DNA from: JAGVSR01 sp031413815
GTDB lineage: Bacteria > Pseudomonadota > Alphaproteobacteria > Rhizobiales > Hyphomicrobiaceae
Assembly (NCBI GenBank): GCA_031413815.1
Contig: JANOFU010000113.1
Location: forward strand, 17,943-81,942
Reading direction: 5' to 3'
Length of the DNA: 64,000 nt
A program made the position numbers and the translations under genes. The notes beneath the pieces are model-generated. The model did no database searches, had not been told where the DNA came from, and saw only the letters and a list, made by a program, of their open reading frames with translations. Shown piece by piece: positions 26,310 through 34,293 of the stretch. Numbering within the stretch: position 1 is the first letter of the stretch; every line of letters starts with the position of its first letter.

Positions 26310-28223
26310 TTAATCTAAGTTCGGGATTGAAATTGGGTCACCCCAACCTTGATCGTCACTTCGTCGATATCTGTAGTAATAATCGGACTGGTGCTTCTGG
26401 CTTGGGTCCGATCTGTACACCCTCGAAGGACGCCGCATGATCCGAACTTGTGCGCCCAACCCACTCTCATAGATGAACCCTGGAGAACGAGTGACCTCTT
26501 TGAAGCGATAGCCTGCCGTATTTAGTTCCTTTCTTAGCCGATTTATTGCCCAATCTGGATTGGTATTCGGGATCGCATCGCGTAACAACTCACGAAGCCG
26601 GGCCTCGGCCTGCCGTCCTTCGGCCTCCCGTGCACGAATAGCACCTTCGGCGGTTTCGTAGAGGCTCGGGGTTGGTCTCCAGTTGGGGTCTCTTGCATTT
26701 ACACGCCGGATACTTTCTCTGGCCGCTTGATTGGCAACCGCATACCGCGCGGCCTGCCCCGGGGTCATTGCCGCTTGGACACCGGGATAACGAACTTGAT
26801 ATGACCCTGTCCGCCCCTGCGCCACCCGGCTGCCAGGAGGAAAGATGTCATCCGGCGTCGCGTCCGAAATGATCCGCCCATCGTCGCCGCCAAATCCACC
26901 GCCCTCATCCGTCCACTGCCCGCCGTCCGAACTGCCTGCCGGAACACGCGGTTGATCGGGGCGATACTTGAGATCGCGATCCACGCCTCCGCGCGATGGC
27001 GCGGCCTCGTCAAAAGGGCCCGCGGTGCCTTCCTCGCCCTCCGCATCAATCGGCCCATAGCCCACCGCCGCGCGTTTCTCATTGACGGTGAGATAGCTCA
27101 CCGCATTGAGCCGCGCCCACAACGCTTCGCGCTCGCTCGACAGCGCCTCGATCTGATCGATATCGGGCTTTAATTGCAGGCTCGCGCCATGCTCCGCCCC
27201 GAGCCACGCCGACAGGGCCTTCGCGGTGCGATTGACCAGCGGCAACACCGTTTGCCGCCAGAAGGCGCGCTGCGCTTCCTGATAGTTCGAGTAGGTGTTG
27301 TCTCCCGGAATGCCGAGCAGCATCGGCGGCACACCCAAGGCCAGCGCAATCTCGCGCGCTGCGGAGTTCTTCGCTTCGATGAAATCCATATCCTTCGGCG
27401 ACAGGCTCAGCGGTTTCCAGTCGAGCCCGCCTTCCAACAGCAGCGGACGGCCCGCGTGCTTCGCCCCTTGGAAACTCGTCTCGAGTTCCGACTTCAGCCG
27501 CTCGAACTGTTCCGCCGTCATGCGCGCGTCATCGGCACTGTAAACCAGCGCACCCGACGGCCGCGCCGAATTGTCGAGCAGCGCCTTGTTCCAGCGCGAC
27601 GCCGTGTTGTGAATATCGATTGCGGTTGCCGCCGCTTCGATCGGGCTCATGCCATAGTGATCGTTGGTGGGATGAAACATCCGCACGTGCAGAATAGGCC
27701 GCACACCCGGCACGGCTTCGGTGTCGAACCGCACAGTCCGCCCGCCGGCGGTATAGTCGTAGGCTTCCGGCCAGCCTTCGAGACCCGGCACAACTTTCAT
27801 ACGATCAGGCCGCAGCGCATGCAGCTCGCGCACGCGCCCGCCAATGGCCACGGCCTCCGCGTAGGCATTGCCCGACACCAGCAGATAGCCGTACCAGGCT
27901 TCGAAGAAGTCGGTGCCGGTTTGGTCTTTACTCGGTTGCGCCAAAAGGTCGAGTAGTGGATGTTCGTCGTGTTCGTCGGCACCTTCATAGAGCAGCAGCG
28001 GGATTGACGACGCGGCTTCGGCTACCATGCGCACCGCACGATAGACAATCGGGTTCTGCATGAACCCTTCGCGCGCGAACGTCGCGTAATCGCGCGGCGT
28101 CCACACCGGCCGCCCGAGCGTTTCGAACGCGATCAGCGGCCCTGTACGGCTCGCCTTTTCTTCGGCAAGTGTCGGCACTCGCGCGGGCCACAGCCGGGCC
28201 AGCGCGTTCTTGAAACGCGGCAT
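26310..28223 (-). CDS. GTA portal protein (orfg3-like) fused to a C-terminal toxin-like domain
   Basis: 637 residues; ordinary GTA/HK97 portals are about 400. Residues 1-400 are a complete HK97 portal (GFMQNPIVYRAVRMVAEAASS, FFEAWYGYLLVSGNAY, FHPTNDHYGMSPIEAA, LGVPPMLLGIPGDNTYSNYQEA). Residues 420-440 carry the linker YRPDQPRVPAGSSDGGQW, known from phage-borne polymorphic toxins. Residues 460-637 hold a charged helical part (AIRAREAEGRQAEARLRELL) and a C-terminal module GFIYESGLGAQVRIMRRP, KHQSDYYYRYR, GWGDPISIPN, rich in Arg/Tyr/His as in nuclease-type toxin domains. That region is more AT-rich. ATG 28223 has AGAGGACC upstream. The toxin class is not identified. Confidence 0.85.
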   Translation of the reverse strand: MPRFKNALARLWPARVPTLAEEKASRTGPLIAFETLGRPVWTPRDYATFAREGFMQNPIVYRAVRMVAEAASSIPLLLYEGADEHDEHPLLDLLAQPSKDQTGTDFFEAWYGYLLVSGNAYAEAVAIGGRVRELHALRPDRMKVVPGLEGWPEAYDYTAGGRTVRFDTEAVPGVRPILHVRMFHPTNDHYGMSPIEAAATAIDIHNTASRWNKALLDNSARPSGALVYSADDARMTAEQFERLKSELETSFQGAKHAGRPLLLEGGLDWKPLSLSPKDMDFIEAKNSAAREIALALGVPPMLLGIPGDNTYSNYQEAQRAFWRQTVLPLVNRTAKALSAWLGAEHGASLQLKPDIDQIEALSSEREALWARLNAVSYLTVNEKRAAVGYGPIDAEGEEGTAGPFDEAAPSRGGVDRDLKYRPDQPRVPAGSSDGGQWTDEGGGFGGDDGRIISDATPDDIFPPGSRVAQGRTGSYQVRYPGVQAAMTPGQAARYAVANQAARESIRRVNARDPNWRPTPSLYETAEGAIRAREAEGRQAEARLRELLRDAIPNTNPDWAINRLRKELNTAGYRFKEVTRSPGFIYESGLGAQVRIMRRPSRVYRSDPSQKHQSDYYYRYRRSDDQGWGDPISIPNLD

Positions 28224-28237
28224 GGAGAGGTCCTCTG

Positions 28238-28381
28238 ATTCCCTCTCCCGTCCATGCGGAGCATGGCTTCGCCATGACGCAGGTGGGCTAGGGTGAGCCA
28301 AAATCACAGAGCGTGGCAGACTGCCGAAACAATCGCCGCCCAAATTCCCTCTCCCATCGGGAGAGGGTTAGGGTGAGGGGT
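28238..28381. repeat. CCCTCTCCC palindromic repeats between terminase and portal
   Basis: Two units: CCCTCTCCCGTCCATGCGGAGCATGG...GGTGGGCTAGGGTGAG (28240-28297) and CCCTCTCCCATCGGGAGAGGGTTAGGGTGAGG (28346-28379). They fill the gap between the terminase stop (28391) and the portal start. Confidence 0.8.
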
Positions 28382-28390
28382 TAGCGTCCT

Positions 28391-29710
28391 TCACATCTGC
28401 CGCACGCTCGGTCTCACCGTCCGGCCCAGCATCAAGTCCGTCAGCGCCCAAACCAGCGCGTCAAGCCGGTCGGGACTTTTGCCACTGGCCAGACCATCGG
28501 CGCCGAACGCACACATCTGATCTTCGAGCGCATCGAATGGCCCCACATGCGCCACGCGGCCCTCGGCATACAACGCCGCCACCGGCTCAGCCCTCAGCCA
28601 TTTGCCACGCGTCGCATGAACTTTTGTCACTGGCACGCTGTCATCGATCTGGCGCAGCAACTCCACCACCAGATCTCCGCCCTGATTCGTTTCCGCCACC
28701 ACGCGATCAGCATCAAAATCCTGATACGCCGCAACCACTGCGCGCGCCCATACGTTCGGCACCCGCCCCTGCAACGTGCGGTCGGCAATCACATAGGCGC
28801 GGCCATCGGGACCCAAGCCCGCGACCACGATCCAGCAGGCATCCGACGTGGCCGTCGCCGTCACTGGCGGATCGACCGCCACAACAATCCGCGTCAGCTC
28901 GGGCGCTGATCGCACGCGATGCTGCTCAATCCAGTCGCGCCGCCACAGCGCGCCCGTCACATCGTCTACGATCTCGCCCATCAATTCCTGACGGCCCAGC
29001 ACCGTGCCACCGTAACGGCGCATCATCTCATCGATAAACCCTGGTGCCAGGCAGCCCGCGTTCGACGACGTCGCCGCGCGCGAGATAACGGTTGCCGGGT
29101 CCGCTGCCAGCTGTTTGATCAGCGGCACCGGCCGCGGCGTTGTCGTCACGCACACCTGCGGATGGTCTCCCAACCGAAGACCCATCTGCAGCATCGTCCA
29201 CGCCGCATCCGCGTTCCGCCACTTCGCCGCTTCATCGCACCACGCGGCATCGAACTGGGGACCACGCAAACTGTCCGGGTCGTCAGCCGAGAACACCTGC
29301 GCAATTGTCCCTGTCGGCCACGTCAGCTGCATCTTTGAAATTTCAAACAGTGGCCGTTCAACCGCGCGATGCACCGCCATCAACCCCGACACGCCTTCGA
29401 TCATCACCCGGCGCACATCGCCTTGCGTTTCGCCAATCAACGCAATCCGTTGGGCCGGTTGTTCGCCGTCACGGATGTGACCGAGCGCCTTGGCGCGCAC
29501 CCACTCCGCACCGGCCCGCGTCTTGCCCGCTCCGCGCCCACCAAGGATGAGCCACGTGCGCCACGCATGGCCCAATTCCAGCCATTCCGGCGGCAATTGG
29601 TCGTCGCGGCCCCAAAACAGCCAATCGTGTTCGAGGCTGAAGTTGTGTTCTGGATCAAGTGCATTAAGCTTTTGTCTCAGTGTCCCAGCGCGTGCCCATG
29701 CGCTCAACAC
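28391..29710 (-). CDS. GTA terminase large subunit (orfg2-like)
   Basis: About 439 residues from GTG 29710; the open frame runs to 29815, so the start is uncertain, but this one leaves the usual ~25 residues before LEHDWLFWGRDDQLPPEW. The ATPase has Walker A GGRGAGKTRAGAEW and Walker B FDAAWCDEAAKW. The nuclease acidic residues sit in VVAVDPPVT, RVVAETNQGGD and SPDRLDALVWAL. It packages host DNA into particles. It overlaps the upstream gene by about 47 bp, which implies coupled translation. Confidence 0.93.
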   Translation of the reverse strand: MLSAWARAGTLRQKLNALDPEHNFSLEHDWLFWGRDDQLPPEWLELGHAWRTWLILGGRGAGKTRAGAEWVRAKALGHIRDGEQPAQRIALIGETQGDVRRVMIEGVSGLMAVHRAVERPLFEISKMQLTWPTGTIAQVFSADDPDSLRGPQFDAAWCDEAAKWRNADAAWTMLQMGLRLGDHPQVCVTTTPRPVPLIKQLAADPATVISRAATSSNAGCLAPGFIDEMMRRYGGTVLGRQELMGEIVDDVTGALWRRDWIEQHRVRSAPELTRIVVAVDPPVTATATSDACWIVVAGLGPDGRAYVIADRTLQGRVPNVWARAVVAAYQDFDADRVVAETNQGGDLVVELLRQIDDSVPVTKVHATRGKWLRAEPVAALYAEGRVAHVGPFDALEDQMCAFGADGLASGKSPDRLDALVWALTDLMLGRTVRPSVRQM

Positions 29711-30248
29711 GCGCCGCAATGTCGTTGCGCACGCGCTCCGCTTCGGCAAACGTGCTTCCACCGGCGTGTTGTTCGCGTTTGAGGAGTTCAGCGGCCGCTT
29801 CCTTCGCCTGTTCAAGACTTTCGATAATCAGATGCATGGCGCGCGCACGCCGTTCGTGGTCTTGCGCCGAGACCGGGTCACCCGAGGTCATTTCCTTCTC
29901 CAAGCTGTCGAGTTGCAGATCGATGACGCGGTAAATTCGTGAAATCCGCACATCCGGCGCGTCAGGCGGACGTTGTTCGTAAGGTTGCCGGTTCGGCAAC
30001 GGCCTGTTGGTACCAGCAGGCAAGACTGCCCCGTCTCCACAGGCGACCGGGGGGAGCCGTTTCCTCGTTCTCGCAGCACCGCGGATCAACACCGGCCTGG
30101 CAGCCCAGTTGTCCCGCTCGGCTCGCTTGGCAATCGTATTTCGATCAACACCAAACCGGCGCGCAATGCTCGCATGAGATTCGAAAGTCTGTTCATGACA
30201 CCGCCGGATCTCGGCCCACGCTTCTGCAGTGGCCGGCATCCTGCCCAT
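29664..30248 (-). CDS. GTA small terminase-like DNA-binding protein (orfg1-like)
   Basis: A 194-residue first gene of the cluster. An N-terminal helix-turn-helix (residues 5-45: AWAEIRRCHEQTFESHASIARRFGV then DRNTIAKRAERDNW) is followed by a Pro-rich linker and a long C-terminal helical region (LDSLEKEMTSGD, LIIESLEQAKEAAAELLKRE). This fits small terminases that bind DNA and recruit the large subunit. GTG 30299 is an alternative start. It follows the predicted promoter at 30343-30371. Confidence 0.8.
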   Translation of the reverse strand: MGRMPATAEAWAEIRRCHEQTFESHASIARRFGVDRNTIAKRAERDNWAARPVLIRGAARTRKRLPPVACGDGAVLPAGTNRPLPNRQPYEQRPPDAPDVRISRIYRVIDLQLDSLEKEMTSGDPVSAQDHERRARAMHLIIESLEQAKEAAAELLKREQHAGGSTFAEAERVRNDIAARVERMGTRWDTETKA

Positions 30249-30342
30249 GTTCACACTTTGGTTTTCTTGGATTGATGGTTCTGGAATTAACCGTGCCACG
30301 GCGCGCTCATTGCGAGCTGCACAGTTTCTACACCCTACGAAA

Positions 30343-30371
30343 AACCTATCAAACTAGCGTCACGCTGTCAA
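30343..30371 (-). promoter_or_regulatory. Predicted promoter of the GTA cluster with a dyad in its spacer
   Basis: On the minus strand TTGACA (30371-30366), a 17-bp spacer, and TAGGTT (30348-30343). The spacer holds the perfect dyad AGCGT-G-ACGCT (30356-30366), which touches the -35 box: a possible operator. It lies in an unusually AT-rich stretch and would start transcription about 88 bp before ATG 30248. Only the -35 box is a full consensus match. Confidence 0.55.
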
Positions 30372-30478
30372 TCGCTATTTCAGCTTTTATTGTTTTATTT
30401 CAATATGTTATTTGCCTATTTCGCATCAAACCCCTCAGGCTATCACGGCCCAAACCCGCGGGGATAACTTGGCATTTT

Positions 30479-30549
30479 CGCATAGAAATTTTTTCTATGC
30501 GGGGTCACGGGCGATCCCCTCTCCCCGCCACTTCGCGGGGAGAGGGGAT
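30479..30549. repeat. Perfect dyad plus CCCTCTCCCC hairpin upstream of the GTA promoter
   Basis: CGCATAGAAA-TTT-TTTCTATGCG (30479-30501) is a perfect 10-bp inverted repeat, AT-rich in the centre, and may be a regulator site or a transcript end. It is followed by CCCCTCTCCCCGC-CACTTC-GCGGGGAGAGGGG (30517-30548), a very strong hairpin just after the YcgN gene, likely ending its transcript. Confidence 0.65.
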
Positions 30550-30559
30550 TGCCCCCCCC

Positions 30560-31063
30560 TCAATCCTCAAACCCCTTGATGATATAGCGGTTGAAGTTCT
30601 CTTCCTTCACACCGGTTTCACTGCGCGCGAACCCGCGTACGGAAATGCCGGCCTCATGCACGGTGTTGGGATCGCCGGAAATGAGCGGATGCCACCACGC
30701 CAGCGCCCGGCCGTCGCGCGCACGCACATACCCGCACGTTTCTGGAAGCCACTCGATCTCGCGCACTTTCTTCGGCGTCAGATTGATGCAATCGGCCATC
30801 AGCTTGAAGCGGTTCTTGTAATCCGTGCAGCGGCACTGACCGACATCAAGCAATGCGCAGGCGAGGCGAGTCAGATGCACTTCACCAGTATCTTCGTCTT
30901 CTAACTTATTGAGACAGCACCGCCCGCAGCCATCGCACAGGGCCTCCCACTCGCGCTTGGACATATCCTCCAGCGCCGTTGTTTCCCAATACGGCCGGGC
31001 CGCGTCGCTCTCCGCCGATTTGGCCACTTTGGCCGCTTGCTTATGTCCCGCTGGCTTGCCCAC
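30560..31063 (-). CDS. YcgN/UPF0260 family cysteine-cluster protein
   Basis: A 167-residue cytosolic protein with the family's cysteine cluster: LCDGCGRCCLNKLED, ACALLDVGQCRCTDY and ADCINLTP, then PETCGYVRARDGRALAWWHPL. The CxxCxxC-type array suggests binding of a metal or Fe-S centre; the function is not established. N-terminal 20 residues are Lys/Ala-rich. It stands alone and divergent from the methyltransferase gene. Confidence 0.92.
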   Translation of the reverse strand: MGKPAGHKQAAKVAKSAESDAARPYWETTALEDMSKREWEALCDGCGRCCLNKLEDEDTGEVHLTRLACALLDVGQCRCTDYKNRFKLMADCINLTPKKVREIEWLPETCGYVRARDGRALAWWHPLISGDPNTVHEAGISVRGFARSETGVKEENFNRYIIKGFED

Positions 31064-31149
31064 ACCGCCCTCGCTGCCTGATCTGTCGAGGTTATGCGTA
31101 GGAGCATTCGCAACGGCAGGTCAAGGAGACGCAGAACCGGGGTCAAGAA

Positions 31150-31206
31150 CCGGGTTCAGGCACCTTGTGGGGTGCCTGACCCCACATTCACCTGACCCCA
31201 CATTCA
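31150..31206. repeat. GGTGCCT palindrome and tandem CTGACCCCACATTCAC
   Basis: CAGGCACC-TTGTGG-GGTGCCTGA forms a hairpin (31156-31180), and CTGACCCCACATTCAC occurs twice in tandem (31177 and 31193). It lies between the divergent YcgN and methyltransferase genes. The GGTGCC arms recall the second repeat family at 55.2 kb. Confidence 0.7.
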
Positions 31207-31253
31207 CCGCCACCCCATTGCCTCCCGCCACCCCTTGCCCTTATGCACTGCCG

Positions 31254-32375
31254 ATGGCTAGACCCACCGCATTCGAGATCTTCCTTGTTGCAGCACCTGG
31301 ATTGGAAACCGTGCTGTGGGCGGAGGCGCGCGCAGCGGGCTTCAAGTCCGCGCAATTTGTGCCCGGCGGCGTGACACTGAAGGGCGGCTGGCCGGACGTG
31401 TGGCGCGCAAATTTGGAGATTCGCGGTGCGGGCCGTGTGATGGCGAGCCTCGCGCAGTTCGAGGCCGATCACCTGACGGCGCTCGACAAGCGGGCGCGCC
31501 GCGTGCCGTGGTACCGGGTGCTGCGCCGCGATGTTCCGGTCCGCGTTGACGTCACGTGCAAGCAATCGCGCATCTATCACACGGGTGCGGCGGCCGAGCG
31601 CATCGAAACGGCAATCCGCGAGGAGCTTGGCGCACCCATTGCGGACGACGCCGGCGTGCGTATTCGCGTTCGCATCGAGGACAACGTGTGCCGGATCGGC
31701 ATCGATACGTCGGGCGAGTTGCTGCACAAGCGCGGGCACAAAGAGGCCGTCGCCAAGGCGCCTATGCGCGAGACGATGGCCGCGTTGTTTCTGCGCCAAT
31801 GCGGCTATGATGGACACGAGCCGGTTGTCGATCCGATGTGCGGGTCGGGCACGTTCGTGATCGAGGCGGCGGAAATCGCGGCGGGGCTTCATCCCGGCCG
31901 GTCGCGGCACTTCGCGTTCGAACTGCTCGCGACGTTCGATAAGGCCGCTTGGCAGCTGATGCGCGAATCCGCGGCCGCTCACGTGCGAACGCCAACGATC
32001 CGCTTTTATGGCAGCGACCGCGATGCAGGCGCCATTGCCATGAGCCGGGCCAATGCGGCACGCGCCGGCGTCTCTGAGTTGACCGAGTTCAAGCAGCTGA
32101 CAATCAGCGAGCTTATTGCGCCCGCCGGCCCGCCCGGCCTCGTCATCGCGAACCCACCCTTTGGTGAGCGGATTGGTGAGACGGCGCGTCTGCAAGACCT
32201 CTATCGCTCATTCGGGCAAACTTTGATGGCGGGCTTTTCCGGCTGGCGCGTGGGGATCATCACAACGGACGCCGCGCTCGCGCACGCGACGGGTCTGCCG
32301 TTTGCACCCCCTGCCGCGCCCGTCTCGCATGGCGGGCTGCGGGTGACGGTGTACCAGACTGGCAAGTTGCCGTGA
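31254..32375 (+). CDS. THUMP-domain class I SAM-dependent RNA methyltransferase (RlmL/YpsC type)
   Basis: A 373-residue enzyme predicted to methylate a guanine N2 in RNA, probably 23S rRNA. Residues 1-165 form the N-terminal ferredoxin-like and THUMP region (VDVTCKQSRIYHTGAAAERIE, LHKRGHKEAVAKAPMRETMAA). The SAM-binding motif VDPMCGSGTFVIEAA is near 197 and the catalytic NPPF motif (IANPPFGERIG) near 302. ATG 31254 begins MARPTAFEIFLVAAPGLE, like relatives. A broken copy of the last 240 bp lies at 33164-33406, beyond a toxin-antitoxin pair. Confidence 0.92.
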   Translation: MARPTAFEIFLVAAPGLETVLWAEARAAGFKSAQFVPGGVTLKGGWPDVWRANLEIRGAGRVMASLAQFEADHLTALDKRARRVPWYRVLRRDVPVRVDVTCKQSRIYHTGAAAERIETAIREELGAPIADDAGVRIRVRIEDNVCRIGIDTSGELLHKRGHKEAVAKAPMRETMAALFLRQCGYDGHEPVVDPMCGSGTFVIEAAEIAAGLHPGRSRHFAFELLATFDKAAWQLMRESAAAHVRTPTIRFYGSDRDAGAIAMSRANAARAGVSELTEFKQLTISELIAPAGPPGLVIANPPFGERIGETARLQDLYRSFGQTLMAGFSGWRVGIITTDAALAHATGLPFAPPAAPVSHGGLRVTVYQTGKLP

Positions 32376-32520
32376 TTTGACGTCGATGTAGCCTCGACCG
32401 CGGCGGCTTTAACAGACGTTCTCGTTGTTCCACGACCCGTGTTCTTCTAATGTTCTAGAGATCGTTCAGGATCTGAATGTGGACCGCGCAATCCGCGACA
32501 CGACCAAATTGGAGAAGGTC

Positions 32521-32751
32521 ATGACCGATTTTGACCGCATTACACGTGATCCGTGCGTTATGGGCGGTAAGGCCTGTATTCGTGGTCTGCGCGTGACCGT
32601 TGGTATGATTGTTGGTCAGATCGGGGCCGGGTACATGATCGACGAAGTGCTGCGCGATTACCCCTATCTTGAGCGCGAGGATATCCTGCAAGCCTTGCGC
32701 TATGCCGCGTGGCGCGCCGAGGAACGTGAGGTTTCTTTAGCTGGCGAGTGA
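32521..32751 (+). CDS. DUF433-family antitoxin
   Basis: A 76-residue protein with the DUF433 helix-turn-helix pattern: FDRITRDPCVMGGKACIRGLRVTVGMIV, DEVLRDYPYLEREDILQALRYAAW. ATG 32521 is preceded by GGAGAAGG. It precedes the DUF5615 gene by 6 bp. In known pairs it neutralises the partner and represses the operon. Alternative start at 32425 seems unlikely. Confidence 0.88.
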   Translation: MTDFDRITRDPCVMGGKACIRGLRVTVGMIVGQIGAGYMIDEVLRDYPYLEREDILQALRYAAWRAEEREVSLAGE

Positions 32752-32757
32752 GCGCAC

Positions 32758-33135
32758 ATGAAGCTGCTCGTCGATATGAATTTGTCGCCAAAGAGAGCGG
32801 CGTTTCTCAAAACGGCTGGTTATGAATCGCAGCATAGGTCGGCTGTTGGGTCCATCACGGCACCGGACGTGGACATCCTGATGTATGCGGGCGAGAACGG
32901 CTTCATCGTCTTGACTCATGATTTGGATTTCGGCGCAATCCTCGCCGCAACCCAGTGCGTCAAACCCAGTGTTGTGCAGCTCCGAGCGCGCGATATCGAT
33001 CCAGATGTCATCGGTGGTCAGGTTGTCGCCGCCCTTCGCCAAACCAAGATGGAGCTTGAGCGTGGTGCTCTGCTGACGATTGATACCGATCGCCGTCGCA
33101 TCCGAATGCTTCCACTCCAGATGATGGGGGAGTGA
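32758..33135 (+). CDS. DUF5615-family PIN-like toxin
   Basis: A 125-residue protein with the Mut7-C/PIN-like fold of DUF5615: KLLVDMNLSPKRAAFLKTAGYESQH, DVDILMYAGENGFIVLTHDLDFG, VVQLRARDIDP. The acidic residues in LVDMN and THDLDFG form the presumed metal site of an RNase. It is the second gene of the pair and sits in an inserted segment between the methyltransferase and its broken copy. Confidence 0.88.
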   Translation: MKLLVDMNLSPKRAAFLKTAGYESQHRSAVGSITAPDVDILMYAGENGFIVLTHDLDFGAILAATQCVKPSVVQLRARDIDPDVIGGQVVAALRQTKMELERGALLTIDTDRRRIRMLPLQMMGE

Positions 33136-33163
33136 ACGGTCATGATCCCGGCTCAGTAAAATC

Positions 33164-33406
33164 GCCCGGCCTCGTCATCGCGAACCCACCCTTGGTGAGC
33201 GGATTGGTGAGACGGCGTGTCTGCAGGCCTTTTATCGCCCGTTTGGTCAAACGCTACTGTCGCGCTTTTCCGGCTAGCGTGTGGGGATCATCACAACGGA
33301 CGCCGCGCTCGCGCATGCGACGGGTCTGCCGTTTGCACCCCCTGCCGCGCCCGTCTCGCATGGCGGGCTGCGGGTGACGCTCTATCGGACATCAGGTCTC
33401 ACGTAA
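33164..33406 (+). pseudogene. Broken copy of the 3' end of the THUMP methyltransferase gene
   Basis: It repeats bases 32130-32375 from GCCCGGCCTCGTCATCGC onward with high identity. One base is lost in the NPPF codons (CCCTTGG against CCCTTTGG), a Trp codon has become TAG (GGCTAGCGTG), and the last codons differ (LYRTSGLT in place of VYQTGKLP). No start or SAM domain is present. It marks the far edge of the toxin-antitoxin insertion. Confidence 0.92.
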
Positions 33407-33436
33407 GCGATCCAACGCACCGCCCGTCATCGTCTC

Positions 33437-33766
33437 TCAATACCCATCATTATCGTCGGAGCCGCCGTCATCGTCATAACCGTCGTTATCATCGTATCCG
33501 CCGTTGTACCGATAAGGAGCACCGGACTCGACGCGTGGATCGTAGCCATAGAACCGATAGCTGGCATAGGGCTCGTGGGAATTGTACCCGTCATCATTGC
33601 TGCCGTAGCGGCGGAGTTTTTCGCGATCCTGGCGATTGAGATAAAGGCCTGATCGCTCCTTTGCGCGAGCCCCTTCCACGCTACTGATCGAATCGGCTTG
33701 AACCGGCAGCGCCGGAATGCCGACGATCAAAGCCGCTGCCAGCGCCGTTGCAAGTCCTCGTTTCAT
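33437..33766 (-). CDS. Secreted protein with Asp/Gly/Tyr-rich repeat tail
   Basis: 109 residues from ATG 33766 (GAGGAG upstream). Signal peptide residues 1-24 (ending PVQA). A basic middle part (RAKERSGLYLNRQDREKLRRYG) is followed by a low-complexity tail of DDG/DNDGY units, e.g. GGYDDNDGYDDDGG. The acidic tail could bind calcium or other cations. No family recognised. Confidence 0.7.
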   Translation of the reverse strand: MKRGLATALAAALIVGIPALPVQADSISSVEGARAKERSGLYLNRQDREKLRRYGSNDDGYNSHEPYASYRFYGYDPRVESGAPYRYNGGYDDNDGYDDDGGSDDNDGY

Positions 33767-34032
33767 GATCGAACTCCTCATCCTTGTGTCCGTGCACCGC
33801 AGCACACGTGCGACCTGTCACCCGGTTCCACAAAGTGCATGCTTGCGCATCCACATTCGCGGGATCGATATGCTCTTAACGCGCCGCCGTGCGTGGTGTT
33901 CCGCTTGCCATTTTGTGGCCGGCACCGGCAAATATGTGCAACTCATGTGGGAACGAATGTGCGGCAGTCCCGTTGTCTTGTGCGGTCGTACACGCCGATT
34001 GGCTGCGCGCGGCGGCAGCGAGGGAGCACACC

Positions 34033-34161
34033 ATGCGATTCATTGTTCTTTTTGTAGCGCTGACAGCAGTTATACTCGGCGCGTGCCGCCGGGAAGAAGC
34101 GGCGCCGATCTATGAGCCCATGAAACTTGGAGGTCAGCCGCAGCAGGGCGAGCAGCGTTGA
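34033..34161 (+). CDS. Very small lipoprotein
   Basis: 42 residues: signal peptide MRFIVLFVALTAVILGAC with a clear lipobox (LGAC), then a short tail RREEAAPIYEPMKLGGQPQQ. GAGGGA lies 8 bases before ATG 34033. Similar tiny lipoproteins are common in proteobacteria, where their function is mostly unknown. The 33807-34032 stretch upstream holds nothing recognised. Confidence 0.6.
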   Translation: MRFIVLFVALTAVILGACRREEAAPIYEPMKLGGQPQQGEQR

Positions 34162-34293
34162 TACCCAATGTTCGCTTTGACGGGCGCGTTCTGCGAGATC
34201 ATCCACATCCGGCGATCGAACGCCGGATCGTGCCGGGGCACGTTGACCGCAGTCCTACAGGTCTGCCTGCGTAGAATTCGTCGATCGGCTTCC

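Noticed and set aside
12443..30248. The structural cluster as an intact prophage
   Set aside because: No integrase, repressor, replication genes or attachment repeats; gene order and single-gene lengths match alphaproteobacterial GTAs.
31188..32195. A 335-codon open frame on the minus strand opposite the methyltransferase
   Set aside because: It is the complement of an enzyme with conserved SAM and NPPF motifs; GC-rich third positions keep the antisense frame open.
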